DNA of 64,000 nucleotides from Oligoflexia bacterium. GTDB lineage: Bacteria > Bdellovibrionota > Bdellovibrionia > JABDDW01. The translations under genes were made by a program, and so were the position numbers. Below are positions 43,735-51,917 of this stretch, in pieces. Every line of letters begins with the position of its first letter. Position 1 is the stretch's first letter. The DNA lies in the NCBI GenBank assembly GCA_020847095.1, contig JADLCR010000055.1:20273-84272 (forward strand), written 5' to 3'. The notes beneath the pieces were generated by a model that saw only the letters and a list, made by a program, of their open reading frames with translations, was not told where the DNA came from and searched no databases.

Positions 43735-44238
43735 ATGAACGAAGCGCACTTTCAAAATCTGACTGTCATTCTCGAAGAGGAAATCAAAATTCATCGATCT
43801 CTTTTAGAGTTAGTGCGCCATGAACGCGAAGTCTTGGTCCGCGCGCAAATTGAAGAGCTGGAATCAAATAACAAACTCAAAGAATCATTCATTCACAAAA
43901 TTAGAGAACTCGAATCGAATCGCATCTTGGCTTCAGAACAGCTGGGTAAAGACTTGGGAATGAAAGCGGGTGCCGTTCGTTTGCTTGAGCTTGCTGCCAA
44001 ACTGGCAGAGCCCATGAGCAGTCGGCTTCGAAATATTCATTCAACGCTCGAATTATTAATCACAAGAATTAGAGATTTAAATTCTTCTAATGCTGAGTTG
44101 GTTCAAAGCTCGCTTAGGATTGTGAGCGGAGCGCTTGGTGCCATAAAAGATACGCTTCAGCCGCGCCAAACTTACGCACCAACTGGAGATATAAAGAAGT
44201 CAGAAGTAGCGGGACATTTTGTGTCCCGAGAGGCATAA
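43735..44238 (+). CDS. flgN: Flagellar chaperone FlgN
   Basis: Cytoplasmic chaperone for FlgK and FlgL. The 167-residue protein is almost wholly helical and coiled-coil-like (LELVRHEREVLVRAQIEELESNNKLKES), as in FlgN. It sits between flgM and flgK, the usual place. AAGGAAGCG precedes the ATG. A perfect 7-bp hairpin lies in its last codons (44210-44228), which may matter for flgK control. Identification rests on size, helix pattern and position. Confidence 0.82.
   Translation: MNEAHFQNLTVILEEEIKIHRSLLELVRHEREVLVRAQIEELESNNKLKESFIHKIRELESNRILASEQLGKDLGMKAGAVRLLELAAKLAEPMSSRLRNIHSTLELLITRIRDLNSSNAELVQSSLRIVSGALGAIKDTLQPRQTYAPTGDIKKSEVAGHFVSREA
44210..44228 (+). repeat. Perfect inverted repeat at the 3' end of flgN
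   Basis: CGGGACA at 44210-44216, loop TTTTG, TGTCCCG at 44222-44228. It lies inside the last codons of flgN. Its arms are also complementary to arms of the hairpin at the flgK start (44279-44291), so alternative pairings are possible. Confidence 0.6.
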
Positions 44239-44278
44239 GAAAAAGCGCACTTTCTAGGATTGAAGGTGCCTGATGGAA

Positions 44279-44291
44279 GGACAGGATGTCC
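44279..44291 (+). promoter_or_regulatory. GGA-loop hairpin over the flgK start codon, candidate CsrA site
   Basis: GGACAGGATGTCC folds as GGAC-AGGAT-GTCC (or a 5-bp stem with a GGA loop); the ATG of flgK is at 44286-44288 within it. AGGATGT matches the core of the CsrA consensus ARGGAUGU. Further AGGA and GGAAGGA motifs occur at 44256-44280. csrA and fliW are encoded 2.5 kb downstream. Confidence 0.45.
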
Positions 44292-45716
44292 CCTCGAATC
44301 GGATCGATGATGTCTGTAGGAAAGCAGGCGTTGAGCAATGCTTCGACGCAACTGCAGACAACTACGCACAACGTTGCCAATGTCAACACCGAGGGCTATT
44401 CACGCCAACGTGTCGAAGTCCAATCTGCCGAACCCATTGGCAGTGCGCGCGTTCGCATTGGACAGGGGGCCAAGACCGTTGCCGTTACTAGAGTTGTAAA
44501 CAATTATCTCAACAAGCAGATTCAAGAAGAAACTTCGAAAATGGGCACCGCTGACGGTCGCCAGCAAAGTCTCGAGCGCGTCGAACAGATTTATAATGAA
44601 TCGATCAATAAGGGCCTCAATCGCTTTATGGCCAATTTCTTTAACGCTTTTCGCGAGTTCTCTAACAACCCAGAATCCCAAGCGACGCGAGCGTTAGTCA
44701 AAGAAAGTGCGAAAATACTCACCGAAGACTTTCATCGCATTCATAATCAACTGTTAGCCGTACAAAAAGACGTGGACAGTATGGTGCGAGCGCACGTTTC
44801 AGAAATCAACGGGTACACTAAAGAAATCGCTTCACTCAATGAAAAGATACAAATGGTTGAGCTTCAAGGCGTTCCAGCCAATGACGAGCGAGACCGTCGT
44901 GAGTTGATTCTGAAAAAACTTGGTGAACTCGTAAATATTCGCTGGGCCGAAGGCGACAACGGCAAGATCACGGTGACCGCAGGCAACAATGCGCTTCTCG
45001 TCAGTGGTTATGAGTCGAATCAGCTGCTAGTCCAATCGACACCAGCGACTGACGTCAAACGCGAAGGAAATGCCGATATCATCTTTAAAAACGGACCTCA
45101 GGGTTCAGAGTTTGTCGTCACCAATCAGATTCAAGGCGGAAAGCTCGGCGGAGCGCTTGAAGTCCGTGATAGAACTATCAACGAACTTCATGGCAAACTC
45201 GATGAAATCGCCTTCCGGGTTCATGACGAAATCAACGGCCTTCATACTCAAGGCTTTGATAAATATGGCAATACGGGGCTCACGTTCTTTGATCCAATGG
45301 GAAATGAATTTAATTCCGCCATTAATTTAAAACTGGCTGATCATATCTTGGCCGATCCAGGTCACATCGCGGGCGCGTTGAGTCCAAATTCTCCTGGAGA
45401 TAATCGCGTCGCCAACGCTATTGCGGCCATACAACACCAAAAGATATTTAACGAACGTACCACGTCGATTGATGACTTCTTCAATGGCATCGTCGGCGAG
45501 TTCGCCGTTCTAACAAAAAAGAACAAGATGGTCCTTGAGCATCAAAAGCATATTGTTGATCAGCTCAAAAACGTCAGAGAGTCCGTAAGCGGCGTGAGTC
45601 TCGATGAAGAGACAACCGATATGGTGAAGTTTCAAAAAGCATTTGATGCTTCAGCCAGGCTTATTAAAACCGCTGATGAAATGTTCGACACTGTTTTGAG
45701 TTTGAAGAGGTTATAA
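44286..45716 (+). CDS. flgK: Hook-filament junction protein FlgK
   Basis: First junction protein between hook and filament, 476 residues. The N-terminus carries SVGKQALSNASTQLQTTTHNVANVNTEGYSRQRVE (in pieces), a hallmark of FlgK, and the C-terminus ends SVSGVSLDEETTDMVKFQKAFDASARLIKTADEMF, also typical. It is shorter than enteric FlgK (about 547), mostly in the variable middle. AAGGACAGG precedes the ATG, but that site lies in a small hairpin. FlgL follows after 4 bases. Confidence 0.95.
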   Translation: MSPRIGSMMSVGKQALSNASTQLQTTTHNVANVNTEGYSRQRVEVQSAEPIGSARVRIGQGAKTVAVTRVVNNYLNKQIQEETSKMGTADGRQQSLERVEQIYNESINKGLNRFMANFFNAFREFSNNPESQATRALVKESAKILTEDFHRIHNQLLAVQKDVDSMVRAHVSEINGYTKEIASLNEKIQMVELQGVPANDERDRRELILKKLGELVNIRWAEGDNGKITVTAGNNALLVSGYESNQLLVQSTPATDVKREGNADIIFKNGPQGSEFVVTNQIQGGKLGGALEVRDRTINELHGKLDEIAFRVHDEINGLHTQGFDKYGNTGLTFFDPMGNEFNSAINLKLADHILADPGHIAGALSPNSPGDNRVANAIAAIQHQKIFNERTTSIDDFFNGIVGEFAVLTKKNKMVLEHQKHIVDQLKNVRESVSGVSLDEETTDMVKFQKAFDASARLIKTADEMFDTVLSLKRL

Positions 45717-45720
45717 GTAA

Positions 45721-46791
45721 ATGCGTGTCAGCAATAACATGGGATATGACCAGGTGAAGGGAAACATCTCCAAGAATCGTACGGAGATGGTCGATCTTCA
45801 AAACCAGGCTGCCACTCAAAAGCGCATCATGAAACCTTCTGATGATCCAGTGGGAACATCGCGGGTTCTCGAGCTTAGAACGACTCAAGCGGGAACCGAA
45901 CAGTATCTAAAAAATATGAATATCGCCCGTGCTTTTCTTAATACAACTGACCTAGCGCTGGGCGAAGTCACTGATTCGTTGATTCGCGCTAAAGAATTGG
46001 CTTTATCACAGTCAAGTGATGCTAGTGCCAATGCTTCGAGCCGCTTGGCCGTAGCCACAGAAGTCGATCAACTCTTCAATACGGTCGTCAATATTGGAAA
46101 TCGTCGATTTGGTGAGCGCTATATCTTTGGTGGATTTAAAACAACCAATGCGCCTTTTGACAAAGATGGAAATTTTCTTGGCGACGACGGAAGCATGCGA
46201 GTCGAAATTGCCAAGGGTGTCTTTGCGACGATGAATTTGTCGGGAGATAAAGTTTTTAGCGGATCGGACAGTCGAATTGGACTGATTCCCGAAGATCGCC
46301 GCGGATCAACAAAACCAAATTATCCAGAAATTCCATCTTCGAGAGAAGATGGATACGTTGACCCGATCGAAGAAGTGCGTGGGCCGACTAGCCAAGAAAA
46401 AACCTCCGAGACTGGATCCATTCGAGATCCCCAGTCGCTTAAGGGAGGCGAGGCGGGCGAAAATATCTTCAAAGTCATGAACGCATTGTCAGCGGGATTG
46501 CGCGCCAACGACACCGTGGCTATTCAAGAAACTCTCGAGAGGCTAGATGCAGCAATTGACCAAGTGGTCATTTTGAGATCGCAGATTGGGTCAAGAGTGA
46601 ATACGCTTGAAAACACCCATGAGTCACTCGCGAAGCAAAAAGTAGAAGACTCGACGCTGCTTAGTTCCATAGAAGACGCAGATGCGTTCGAAGTGTTTAC
46701 CGATATCACTAAGAACGAGAACATTTTGAAAGCGACGCTTCAAACTTCGGGCAAATTGATTCAGCCTAGTTTGCTTGACTTTTTGAGGTAG
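45721..46791 (+). CDS. flgL: Hook-filament junction protein FlgL
   Basis: Second junction protein, 356 residues. The flagellin-like N-terminus is seen (RVSNNMGYDQVKGNISKNRTEMVDLQNQAATQKRIMKPSDDPVGTSRVLELR, in pieces) with the conserved PSDDP motif, and the C-terminal helix region (LLSSIEDADAFEVFTDITKNENILKATLQ) closes it. The middle has a charged loop with Ser/Glu/Thr (EVRGPTSQEKTSETGS). It starts 4 bases after flgK. Confidence 0.95.
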   Translation: MRVSNNMGYDQVKGNISKNRTEMVDLQNQAATQKRIMKPSDDPVGTSRVLELRTTQAGTEQYLKNMNIARAFLNTTDLALGEVTDSLIRAKELALSQSSDASANASSRLAVATEVDQLFNTVVNIGNRRFGERYIFGGFKTTNAPFDKDGNFLGDDGSMRVEIAKGVFATMNLSGDKVFSGSDSRIGLIPEDRRGSTKPNYPEIPSSREDGYVDPIEEVRGPTSQEKTSETGSIRDPQSLKGGEAGENIFKVMNALSAGLRANDTVAIQETLERLDAAIDQVVILRSQIGSRVNTLENTHESLAKQKVEDSTLLSSIEDADAFEVFTDITKNENILKATLQTSGKLIQPSLLDFLR

Positions 46792-46820
46792 TCCAGCTAA
46801 CCATGTTCGGATTCAAGCGA

Positions 46821-46842
46821 CGCCAGTTCACAGGACGTGGCG
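46821..46842 (+). promoter_or_regulatory. GGA-loop hairpin in the csrA leader
   Basis: CGCCA at 46821-46825 pairs with TGGCG at 46838-46842; the 12-base loop shows CACAGGACG with the ACAGGA core that CsrA binds. It lies about 38 bases before the csrA ATG, suited to autoregulation. Confidence 0.4.
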
Positions 46843-46879
46843 AGCATCATCAATGATTCGGTAGTTTAGGAGATCGAAA

Positions 46880-47110
46880 ATGCTGGTGTTGACCAGGAAG
46901 TTGGGCGAAAGCATTGCCATCGATGACCACATCAAAATCGTTGTTGTGCAAATCAAGGGCAAGCAAGTTCGTCTGGGAATTGAAGCTCCCAAAGAGACCA
47001 AAATCCATCGGGAAGAGGTCTACTTGGCCATCCAAGATCAGAACAAACAGGCATCCACAACCAACGCAGATGACACCAAGAAGGTGACTTCACTGTTGAA
47101 AAAGAGTTAA
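46880..47110 (+). CDS. csrA: Carbon storage regulator CsrA
   Basis: RNA-binding protein that represses or stabilises target mRNAs, here almost certainly a flagellar regulator. MLVLTRKLGESIAIDDHIKIVVVQIKGKQVRLGIEAPKE (in pieces) is the conserved CsrA core, with the basic R-L-G-I-E-A-P-K-E stretch for RNA contact. At 76 residues it is longer than the E. coli protein (61), a form found with FliW. TTTAGGAG precedes the ATG. It is followed by fliW, its protein antagonist. Confidence 0.97.
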   Translation: MLVLTRKLGESIAIDDHIKIVVVQIKGKQVRLGIEAPKETKIHREEVYLAIQDQNKQASTTNADDTKKVTSLLKKS

Positions 47111-47177
47111 AAGACCTGTACTTTTGTCTTGCAGGTACAGAAAAAAGGTTGTTAGTCTGGACATGGAGGTCTAGGGT

Positions 47178-47723
47178 ATGCAATTTCAAACCACACGGTT
47201 TGGGTTAGTTGCAGTTCAAGAATCAGACCTAATTACGTTTAAAGAGGGTCCATTGGGCTTTACCGAGCTCACGAAATTCGTGTTGCTTGATGATCCCAAG
47301 GACGAGATCTTTGCATGGCTACAGTCCGTTGAAAAGCCCTCTGTAGCATTTCCTGTTTTAGAGCCTGAGCTATTTGCTTCTAATTACAAAGTTAGCTTAA
47401 CGCGTCATGATCTTGAGTCCCTTTCCATGAAGGCCGGCGACAAGACCCGAATGTACAACATTGTGACCATTCCTGAAGACGCAACTCTAATGACCGCGAA
47501 CCTAAAAGCCCCAATTGTTATAAATGTTCGTGATCGCGTTGCTAAACAAGTGGTGGCTCAAGAGAATGATTATCCTATTCGGTTTCCAATATTTGCCGAA
47601 CTTCAAAGACGCGTCGTTCAAAACCCCGCACTGCCACTAAAGAATTTGACCACGGGGTCAGCTAATGTGGCTGTTAAACTTACGGCACCGAACGCGAAAA
47701 AAGCTCCCGAAGCCAACGCTTGA
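47178..47723 (+). CDS. fliW: Flagellar assembly factor FliW
   Basis: Binds CsrA and flagellin, releasing CsrA-repressed flagellar mRNA when free flagellin falls. The family opening is plain (MQFQTTRFGLVAVQESDLITFKEGPLGFTELTKFVLL in pieces), with DDPKDEIFAWLQSVEKPSVAFPVL and the later NIVTIPEDATLMTANLKAPIVINV. At 181 residues it is longer than usual (about 150) by a C-terminal tail. The csrA-fliW pair closes the flagellar run; no flagellin gene is in the window. Confidence 0.95.
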   Translation: MQFQTTRFGLVAVQESDLITFKEGPLGFTELTKFVLLDDPKDEIFAWLQSVEKPSVAFPVLEPELFASNYKVSLTRHDLESLSMKAGDKTRMYNIVTIPEDATLMTANLKAPIVINVRDRVAKQVVAQENDYPIRFPIFAELQRRVVQNPALPLKNLTTGSANVAVKLTAPNAKKAPEANA

Positions 47724-47769
47724 TTCAACACCCATTCATCGGTAGTGTCGGCTCCTCGTAGGGGGAGTC

Positions 47770-48741
47770 ATGAGAATCAAAGCCATATTGGTTTTAATCA
47801 TTGTTTTTTCAAATGCCCGAGTGCGGGCTCAAAATGACGGTTCGCAAAATCTTTGGCCGGGAAATTTTCTTTTAAGAGTCGTGTTAATGCAGCGCTGTCA
47901 TCACTTTTGGGGACTGAATCCCTCAAAGTTTGCGTCCTGCGATGTGCGTATGAATCAGCTCGTGAATGTTTTTGACTCGGACGTTGGCCTTTACGAAGGC
48001 CCTGAAAAGATGGCGGGGATTGCAGTATTCCCTAAAGAGCTTGTGAGCCTTCTTGAACAACCCAATGTTTTATTTGCGTTGCGAGAGTTAATCGGAGCCC
48101 TTGATTCGGGAGGGCTTGGTGTTGATCTTTGGACATGGACCTACAGAAGGTTTTCAAGTCAGGGACCCGTGGCCCTTCGTTTCTTGGCGGTCTTGTTTCA
48201 AGACTCTGGATTTGGCGAACATTTAAGTTATCTCCAATTAAAGTTTGGAGATCGGTTTAATTATGCCATTTCGCTGCTTAAACGAATCAATGAACACATC
48301 AATAAGAATCCAACATTGAGGCTGTATCCGCCATGGCTCGATTCACGAGTGACGAGTTTCTATCACTTTTATGTCATCGGATACGCGGCTTATCGAGTGG
48401 GACTCATCAGCAAAAACGACCCTATGGCTACAACAGTTCCATTCCTATTTAATATGACCTACGAATTTGCCGTAGAAAATTGCATCAAGAAAAACCCAAA
48501 AAACATGGCTCAGTTTTTTCGTTTAGTATCACAAGCGCCGACTTTGAGCCCAACGCCTTTGGGAATGTGGGAGTGTCTCAACCCGCCGGCCTGGCCCTAT
48601 CCGGAGTCGGCAATGGATGTGTATTTGGGTTATCGTGCTTCTTTGTGGGCCACAGCCAAAACTCCTAAGTTTACTAACTGGGGCCAGTTCTATGGTGCAT
48701 TTGCACCGGGCCCCAGAAAGTTTGTCCTAGAAAACTTTTAG
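47770..48741 (+). CDS. Secreted protein, unknown function
   Basis: A 323-residue exported protein: signal peptide KAILVLIIVFSNARVRAQ (cut near residue 21). The mature part is rich in aromatic residues and mostly helical, with two pairs of cysteines (QRCHHFW, ASCDVR, VENCIKK, MWECLN). Family not recognised. It lies 46 bases after fliW, so it may be read with the flagellar genes, but it has no flagellar motif. The 3' end overlaps the convergent RND pump gene by 4 bases. Confidence 0.65.
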   Translation: MRIKAILVLIIVFSNARVRAQNDGSQNLWPGNFLLRVVLMQRCHHFWGLNPSKFASCDVRMNQLVNVFDSDVGLYEGPEKMAGIAVFPKELVSLLEQPNVLFALRELIGALDSGGLGVDLWTWTYRRFSSQGPVALRFLAVLFQDSGFGEHLSYLQLKFGDRFNYAISLLKRINEHINKNPTLRLYPPWLDSRVTSFYHFYVIGYAAYRVGLISKNDPMATTVPFLFNMTYEFAVENCIKKNPKNMAQFFRLVSQAPTLSPTPLGMWECLNPPAWPYPESAMDVYLGYRASLWATAKTPKFTNWGQFYGAFAPGPRKFVLENF

Positions 48742-51700
48742 ATCATTGGGCTCGACTCATTGGCGCGATGAACCTGAGTGCCATTTCCTTCGTGTGGACG
48801 CGAAGTTTCGGATTTTGCGCTCTTGGGCATAAAAATTCCTCCCAAAATTCGGACACACCATTGTCTAAAATCGTCAATGTATCCAAATGCCGCGGGCACC
48901 ACGACGAGGGTCAGAAGAGTGGAGCTGATCAGACCCCCAATGATCGCAATCCCCATGCTGGTTCGTGATCGAGAAGCCTCGCTCAAACCCATGGCCACAG
49001 GCAGAGTGCCTGCGATCAACGCAATCGAAGTCATCAAAATTGGTCGAAGCCTCTTTACTCCTGCTGTCATGAGTGCCTCTCGACGGCTCATTCCACTTCT
49101 AATTAATTGAAGGGCGTAATCAACGAGCAGGATGGAGTTCTTAGTGACCAGACCAAGGAGCATGATCATTCCGATCATTGAGAATATGTTGAGCGATTCA
49201 TTGAAGAGCCAAAGTCCGATGAGCCCACCGACTACGGCAAGTGGAAGCGCCAACATAATCGTAAATGGAGTGATAAATGATTCATATAGACTTGCAAGAA
49301 TCAAAAACACAAAAGTGACCGCCAGTGTTACCGCAATGAGCATGTTTTCTTGAAGATCTTTAAAATCTTCTGCTTGTCCGATGAAGGCATAGGTAATGCC
49401 TTCTGGTGGCTTCATTTCTGTCAGAAGTTTTTCGGTTTCTGTGCGGATAAACCCTAAGGCGCCACCAGGTGCTAAATCTCCCGAGATAATAATTGTTCGG
49501 GAGCGATTGAACCGCGAAATCTTTGTAGGTCCTTGAGTATCAACACCATTGGCGATGTCTTTGAGTCTAACGAGGTTGCCGTTCAGATTTGGCACATAGG
49601 TTTGATTGAATCCCACTTTCAGATCCCGTTGGCTTTCTTTGAGGCGCACTCGAATATCGTACTCTTTTCCGTCTTCACGAAACTTAGCAGCGACAATCCC
49701 ATCCATTAAGCCACGTAGCTCAAGCCCGGCATTTACTGAGAGGACTCCGTACCGTTCGATTCTCTCTGGAATTAATTGCACCTGATACTCTGGTTTTCCG
49801 AGACGGTAGTTGGTATCGACGTCGACGAGTCCAGGAATGGCCTTCACCTTTTCCGAAAAACTATTCACAAATGTGGAGAGCTCTTCTAAATTATCTCCGG
49901 AAATGGCCAACGTAAAGGGACGCTGATTTCCTCCGACGATATCCACATCGGTGACCTTGGGATTGGCGTATTTATACGGAGCTAACTTTTCTCTAACGAG
50001 TGCTTTCAGTTGATTGGTCATGATGTCGCGCTCACGATAGTTGACGAGAGCGACATAAATATTGGCCATATTAGATTCACCGGTTCGTCTTCCCACATTA
50101 GTGGCGACTCGTTCGATTTCTTTAAACGACAAAAGTTCTTGCTCAATCTTCTTCGTTGTTTCGTGCATTTGTTCTAGGGTCGTGCCTGGGTCCATCTCCA
50201 AGTTGACGCTAAATTCTCCGTTGTCTGAATTTGGCAAGAATGTGCTTTTGATGCTTCGAGAAAGTCCGATACTGAAAATGAATATCAGAAATGCTCCAAC
50301 AAGTATGCGCGCGGGCTTGTTGAGTGTATAAACCAGAATTCTCTTGTACAGGGCCTCAAGCCGGTCTTGACCGCGATCAATGGAGGCCGAGAGATTCTTA
50401 AGCGCTTGGCCAAACTTTCCGGGCTTTCCGTGTGAGGTTCCGGCGAAATAGGCCGATAACATTGGAGCCATGGTCAGGGCATCAAAAAGAGATATGGTCA
50501 TGGCAAATACAATTGTTAAGCCAAACTGCTTAAAGAACTGGCCCACCGTTCCGCTTAAAAACCCTACAGGCAAAAAGACGGCAATAACGGTCAAAGTGGT
50601 GGCCACAACTGCTAAAGTGACTTCGTTGGTCCCTTCTTCGGCCGCGCGCTTAGCGGGCATGCCCATTTCCATGTGCCGAAAAATATTTTCTCTCACCACA
50701 ATGGCGTCATCGATTAACAATCCGACGGCAAGACTCAATGCGAGTAAGGTCATGACGTTGATCGTGAACCCCATGATGTACATGAGAATGAAAGCTCCCA
50801 AAAGGCTATTGGGAAGAGCTAGGCCGGTAATGACCGTGGAGCGAAAGTTCCCCAAAAACAAGAAAACCACAATAACTGCGAGTAGGGCTCCTTCAATAAT
50901 GGTTTGCTTAACATCTTCGACATTGGCTCGAATAAACCGGGCGCCGTCGCGCACGAGCTTTACTTCTAAATTGCCCTGGATAAGCTTTAACTTCTCATTG
51001 ATTTTATCCATTTTTTTAACGGCTTCGGCGGCTACTTGGACCGTGTTGTTTCCAGATTGTTTGTAAACGTCGATAAATATTGAGGGCTTGCCGTTTAAGA
51101 AGCTACGGTTTGTTTCGTCTTCAAGGCCGTCTTCAACTTGAGCTAAATTTCCGATGGTGACTGGAACATCACTTCCAAAAAAATTAACGACGGTTTGTTT
51201 AATATGATCGATTGTCTTGTATTCGCCAATGGTTCTAAAAACCGTTTCCTTTTTTCCCTCAGAAACTTTTCCAACCGGAACGTTTTGTGCCGAGGCCGAT
51301 ATTTTCTGTGCGAGTGACTGAATCGAAACTTCGTGTTGTTTGAGTTTAGGTTGATCAACATAGACGTGAATCTCGCGCTTTCTCCCGCCAAGAATGTCAA
51401 CTTGTCCAACGCCGTTGGCCTGTTCGAATGCTGGTTTAACAGTATTCTCGGCAATGTCGTACAGCTTCGCTGGTGGTAAATCGCCCGTGACGGAAAACCG
51501 CATGATGGCGCTGTCCGCAGGGTCAACCCTTGAAATCACGGGCTCGTTGATATCATCAGGCAAATCATTTCTGACATTGGCGACTTTGTCGCGAACCTGT
51601 TGTTCGGCGTATTTAATGTCCACGCCAAGCGAAAACTCCGCCACCACGACGGCCAATCCTTCTTGGGCTGTAGAGTTTAAACGTTTAATTCCTGAAACTG

Positions 51701-51917
51701 TCGAGACCGATTCTTCGATGGTTTTAACAATCAAAGTTTCGACTTCCTGAGGTGATGCACCCGGATACAAGACTCGGGTGACAACGACTGGAAATGTGAC
51801 ATCCGGAAATTGGTCGACTCCGAGCTTAAAAAGACTCAAGGCTCCCACAATCAAGGTCACAACAACAATTGAGGTTAGAAAAATGGGTCTTTTGATTGAC
51901 AGTGAGGCAAGGCTCAT
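48738..51917 (-). CDS. RND multidrug efflux pump (AcrB/HAE1 family)
   Basis: Inner-membrane proton-driven exporter of 1059 residues with 12 membrane segments and two large periplasmic loops. The proton relay is intact: the double aspartate in LSLAVGLLIDDAIVVREN and the lysine in GLVTKNSILLVDYA. FPDVTFPVVVTRVLYPGASPQEVETLI near the N-terminus is typical of the family. Its start overlaps the TolC-like gene by 4 bases. The periplasmic adaptor normally needed is not encoded next to it. The C-terminus has an extra polar tail. Confidence 0.95.
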   Translation of the reverse strand: MSLASLSIKRPIFLTSIVVVTLIVGALSLFKLGVDQFPDVTFPVVVTRVLYPGASPQEVETLIVKTIEESVSTVSGIKRLNSTAQEGLAVVVAEFSLGVDIKYAEQQVRDKVANVRNDLPDDINEPVISRVDPADSAIMRFSVTGDLPPAKLYDIAENTVKPAFEQANGVGQVDILGGRKREIHVYVDQPKLKQHEVSIQSLAQKISASAQNVPVGKVSEGKKETVFRTIGEYKTIDHIKQTVVNFFGSDVPVTIGNLAQVEDGLEDETNRSFLNGKPSIFIDVYKQSGNNTVQVAAEAVKKMDKINEKLKLIQGNLEVKLVRDGARFIRANVEDVKQTIIEGALLAVIVVFLFLGNFRSTVITGLALPNSLLGAFILMYIMGFTINVMTLLALSLAVGLLIDDAIVVRENIFRHMEMGMPAKRAAEEGTNEVTLAVVATTLTVIAVFLPVGFLSGTVGQFFKQFGLTIVFAMTISLFDALTMAPMLSAYFAGTSHGKPGKFGQALKNLSASIDRGQDRLEALYKRILVYTLNKPARILVGAFLIFIFSIGLSRSIKSTFLPNSDNGEFSVNLEMDPGTTLEQMHETTKKIEQELLSFKEIERVATNVGRRTGESNMANIYVALVNYRERDIMTNQLKALVREKLAPYKYANPKVTDVDIVGGNQRPFTLAISGDNLEELSTFVNSFSEKVKAIPGLVDVDTNYRLGKPEYQVQLIPERIERYGVLSVNAGLELRGLMDGIVAAKFREDGKEYDIRVRLKESQRDLKVGFNQTYVPNLNGNLVRLKDIANGVDTQGPTKISRFNRSRTIIISGDLAPGGALGFIRTETEKLLTEMKPPEGITYAFIGQAEDFKDLQENMLIAVTLAVTFVFLILASLYESFITPFTIMLALPLAVVGGLIGLWLFNESLNIFSMIGMIMLLGLVTKNSILLVDYALQLIRSGMSRREALMTAGVKRLRPILMTSIALIAGTLPVAMGLSEASRSRTSMGIAIIGGLISSTLLTLVVVPAAFGYIDDFRQWCVRILGGIFMPKSAKSETSRPHEGNGTQVHRANESSPMI

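Noticed and set aside
47115..47140. Inverted repeat between csrA and fliW
   Set aside because: CTGTAC/GTACAG is followed by an A-run, not a T-run, on the transcribed strand, and the stem is short with a 13-base loop; not a convincing terminator or regulatory site.
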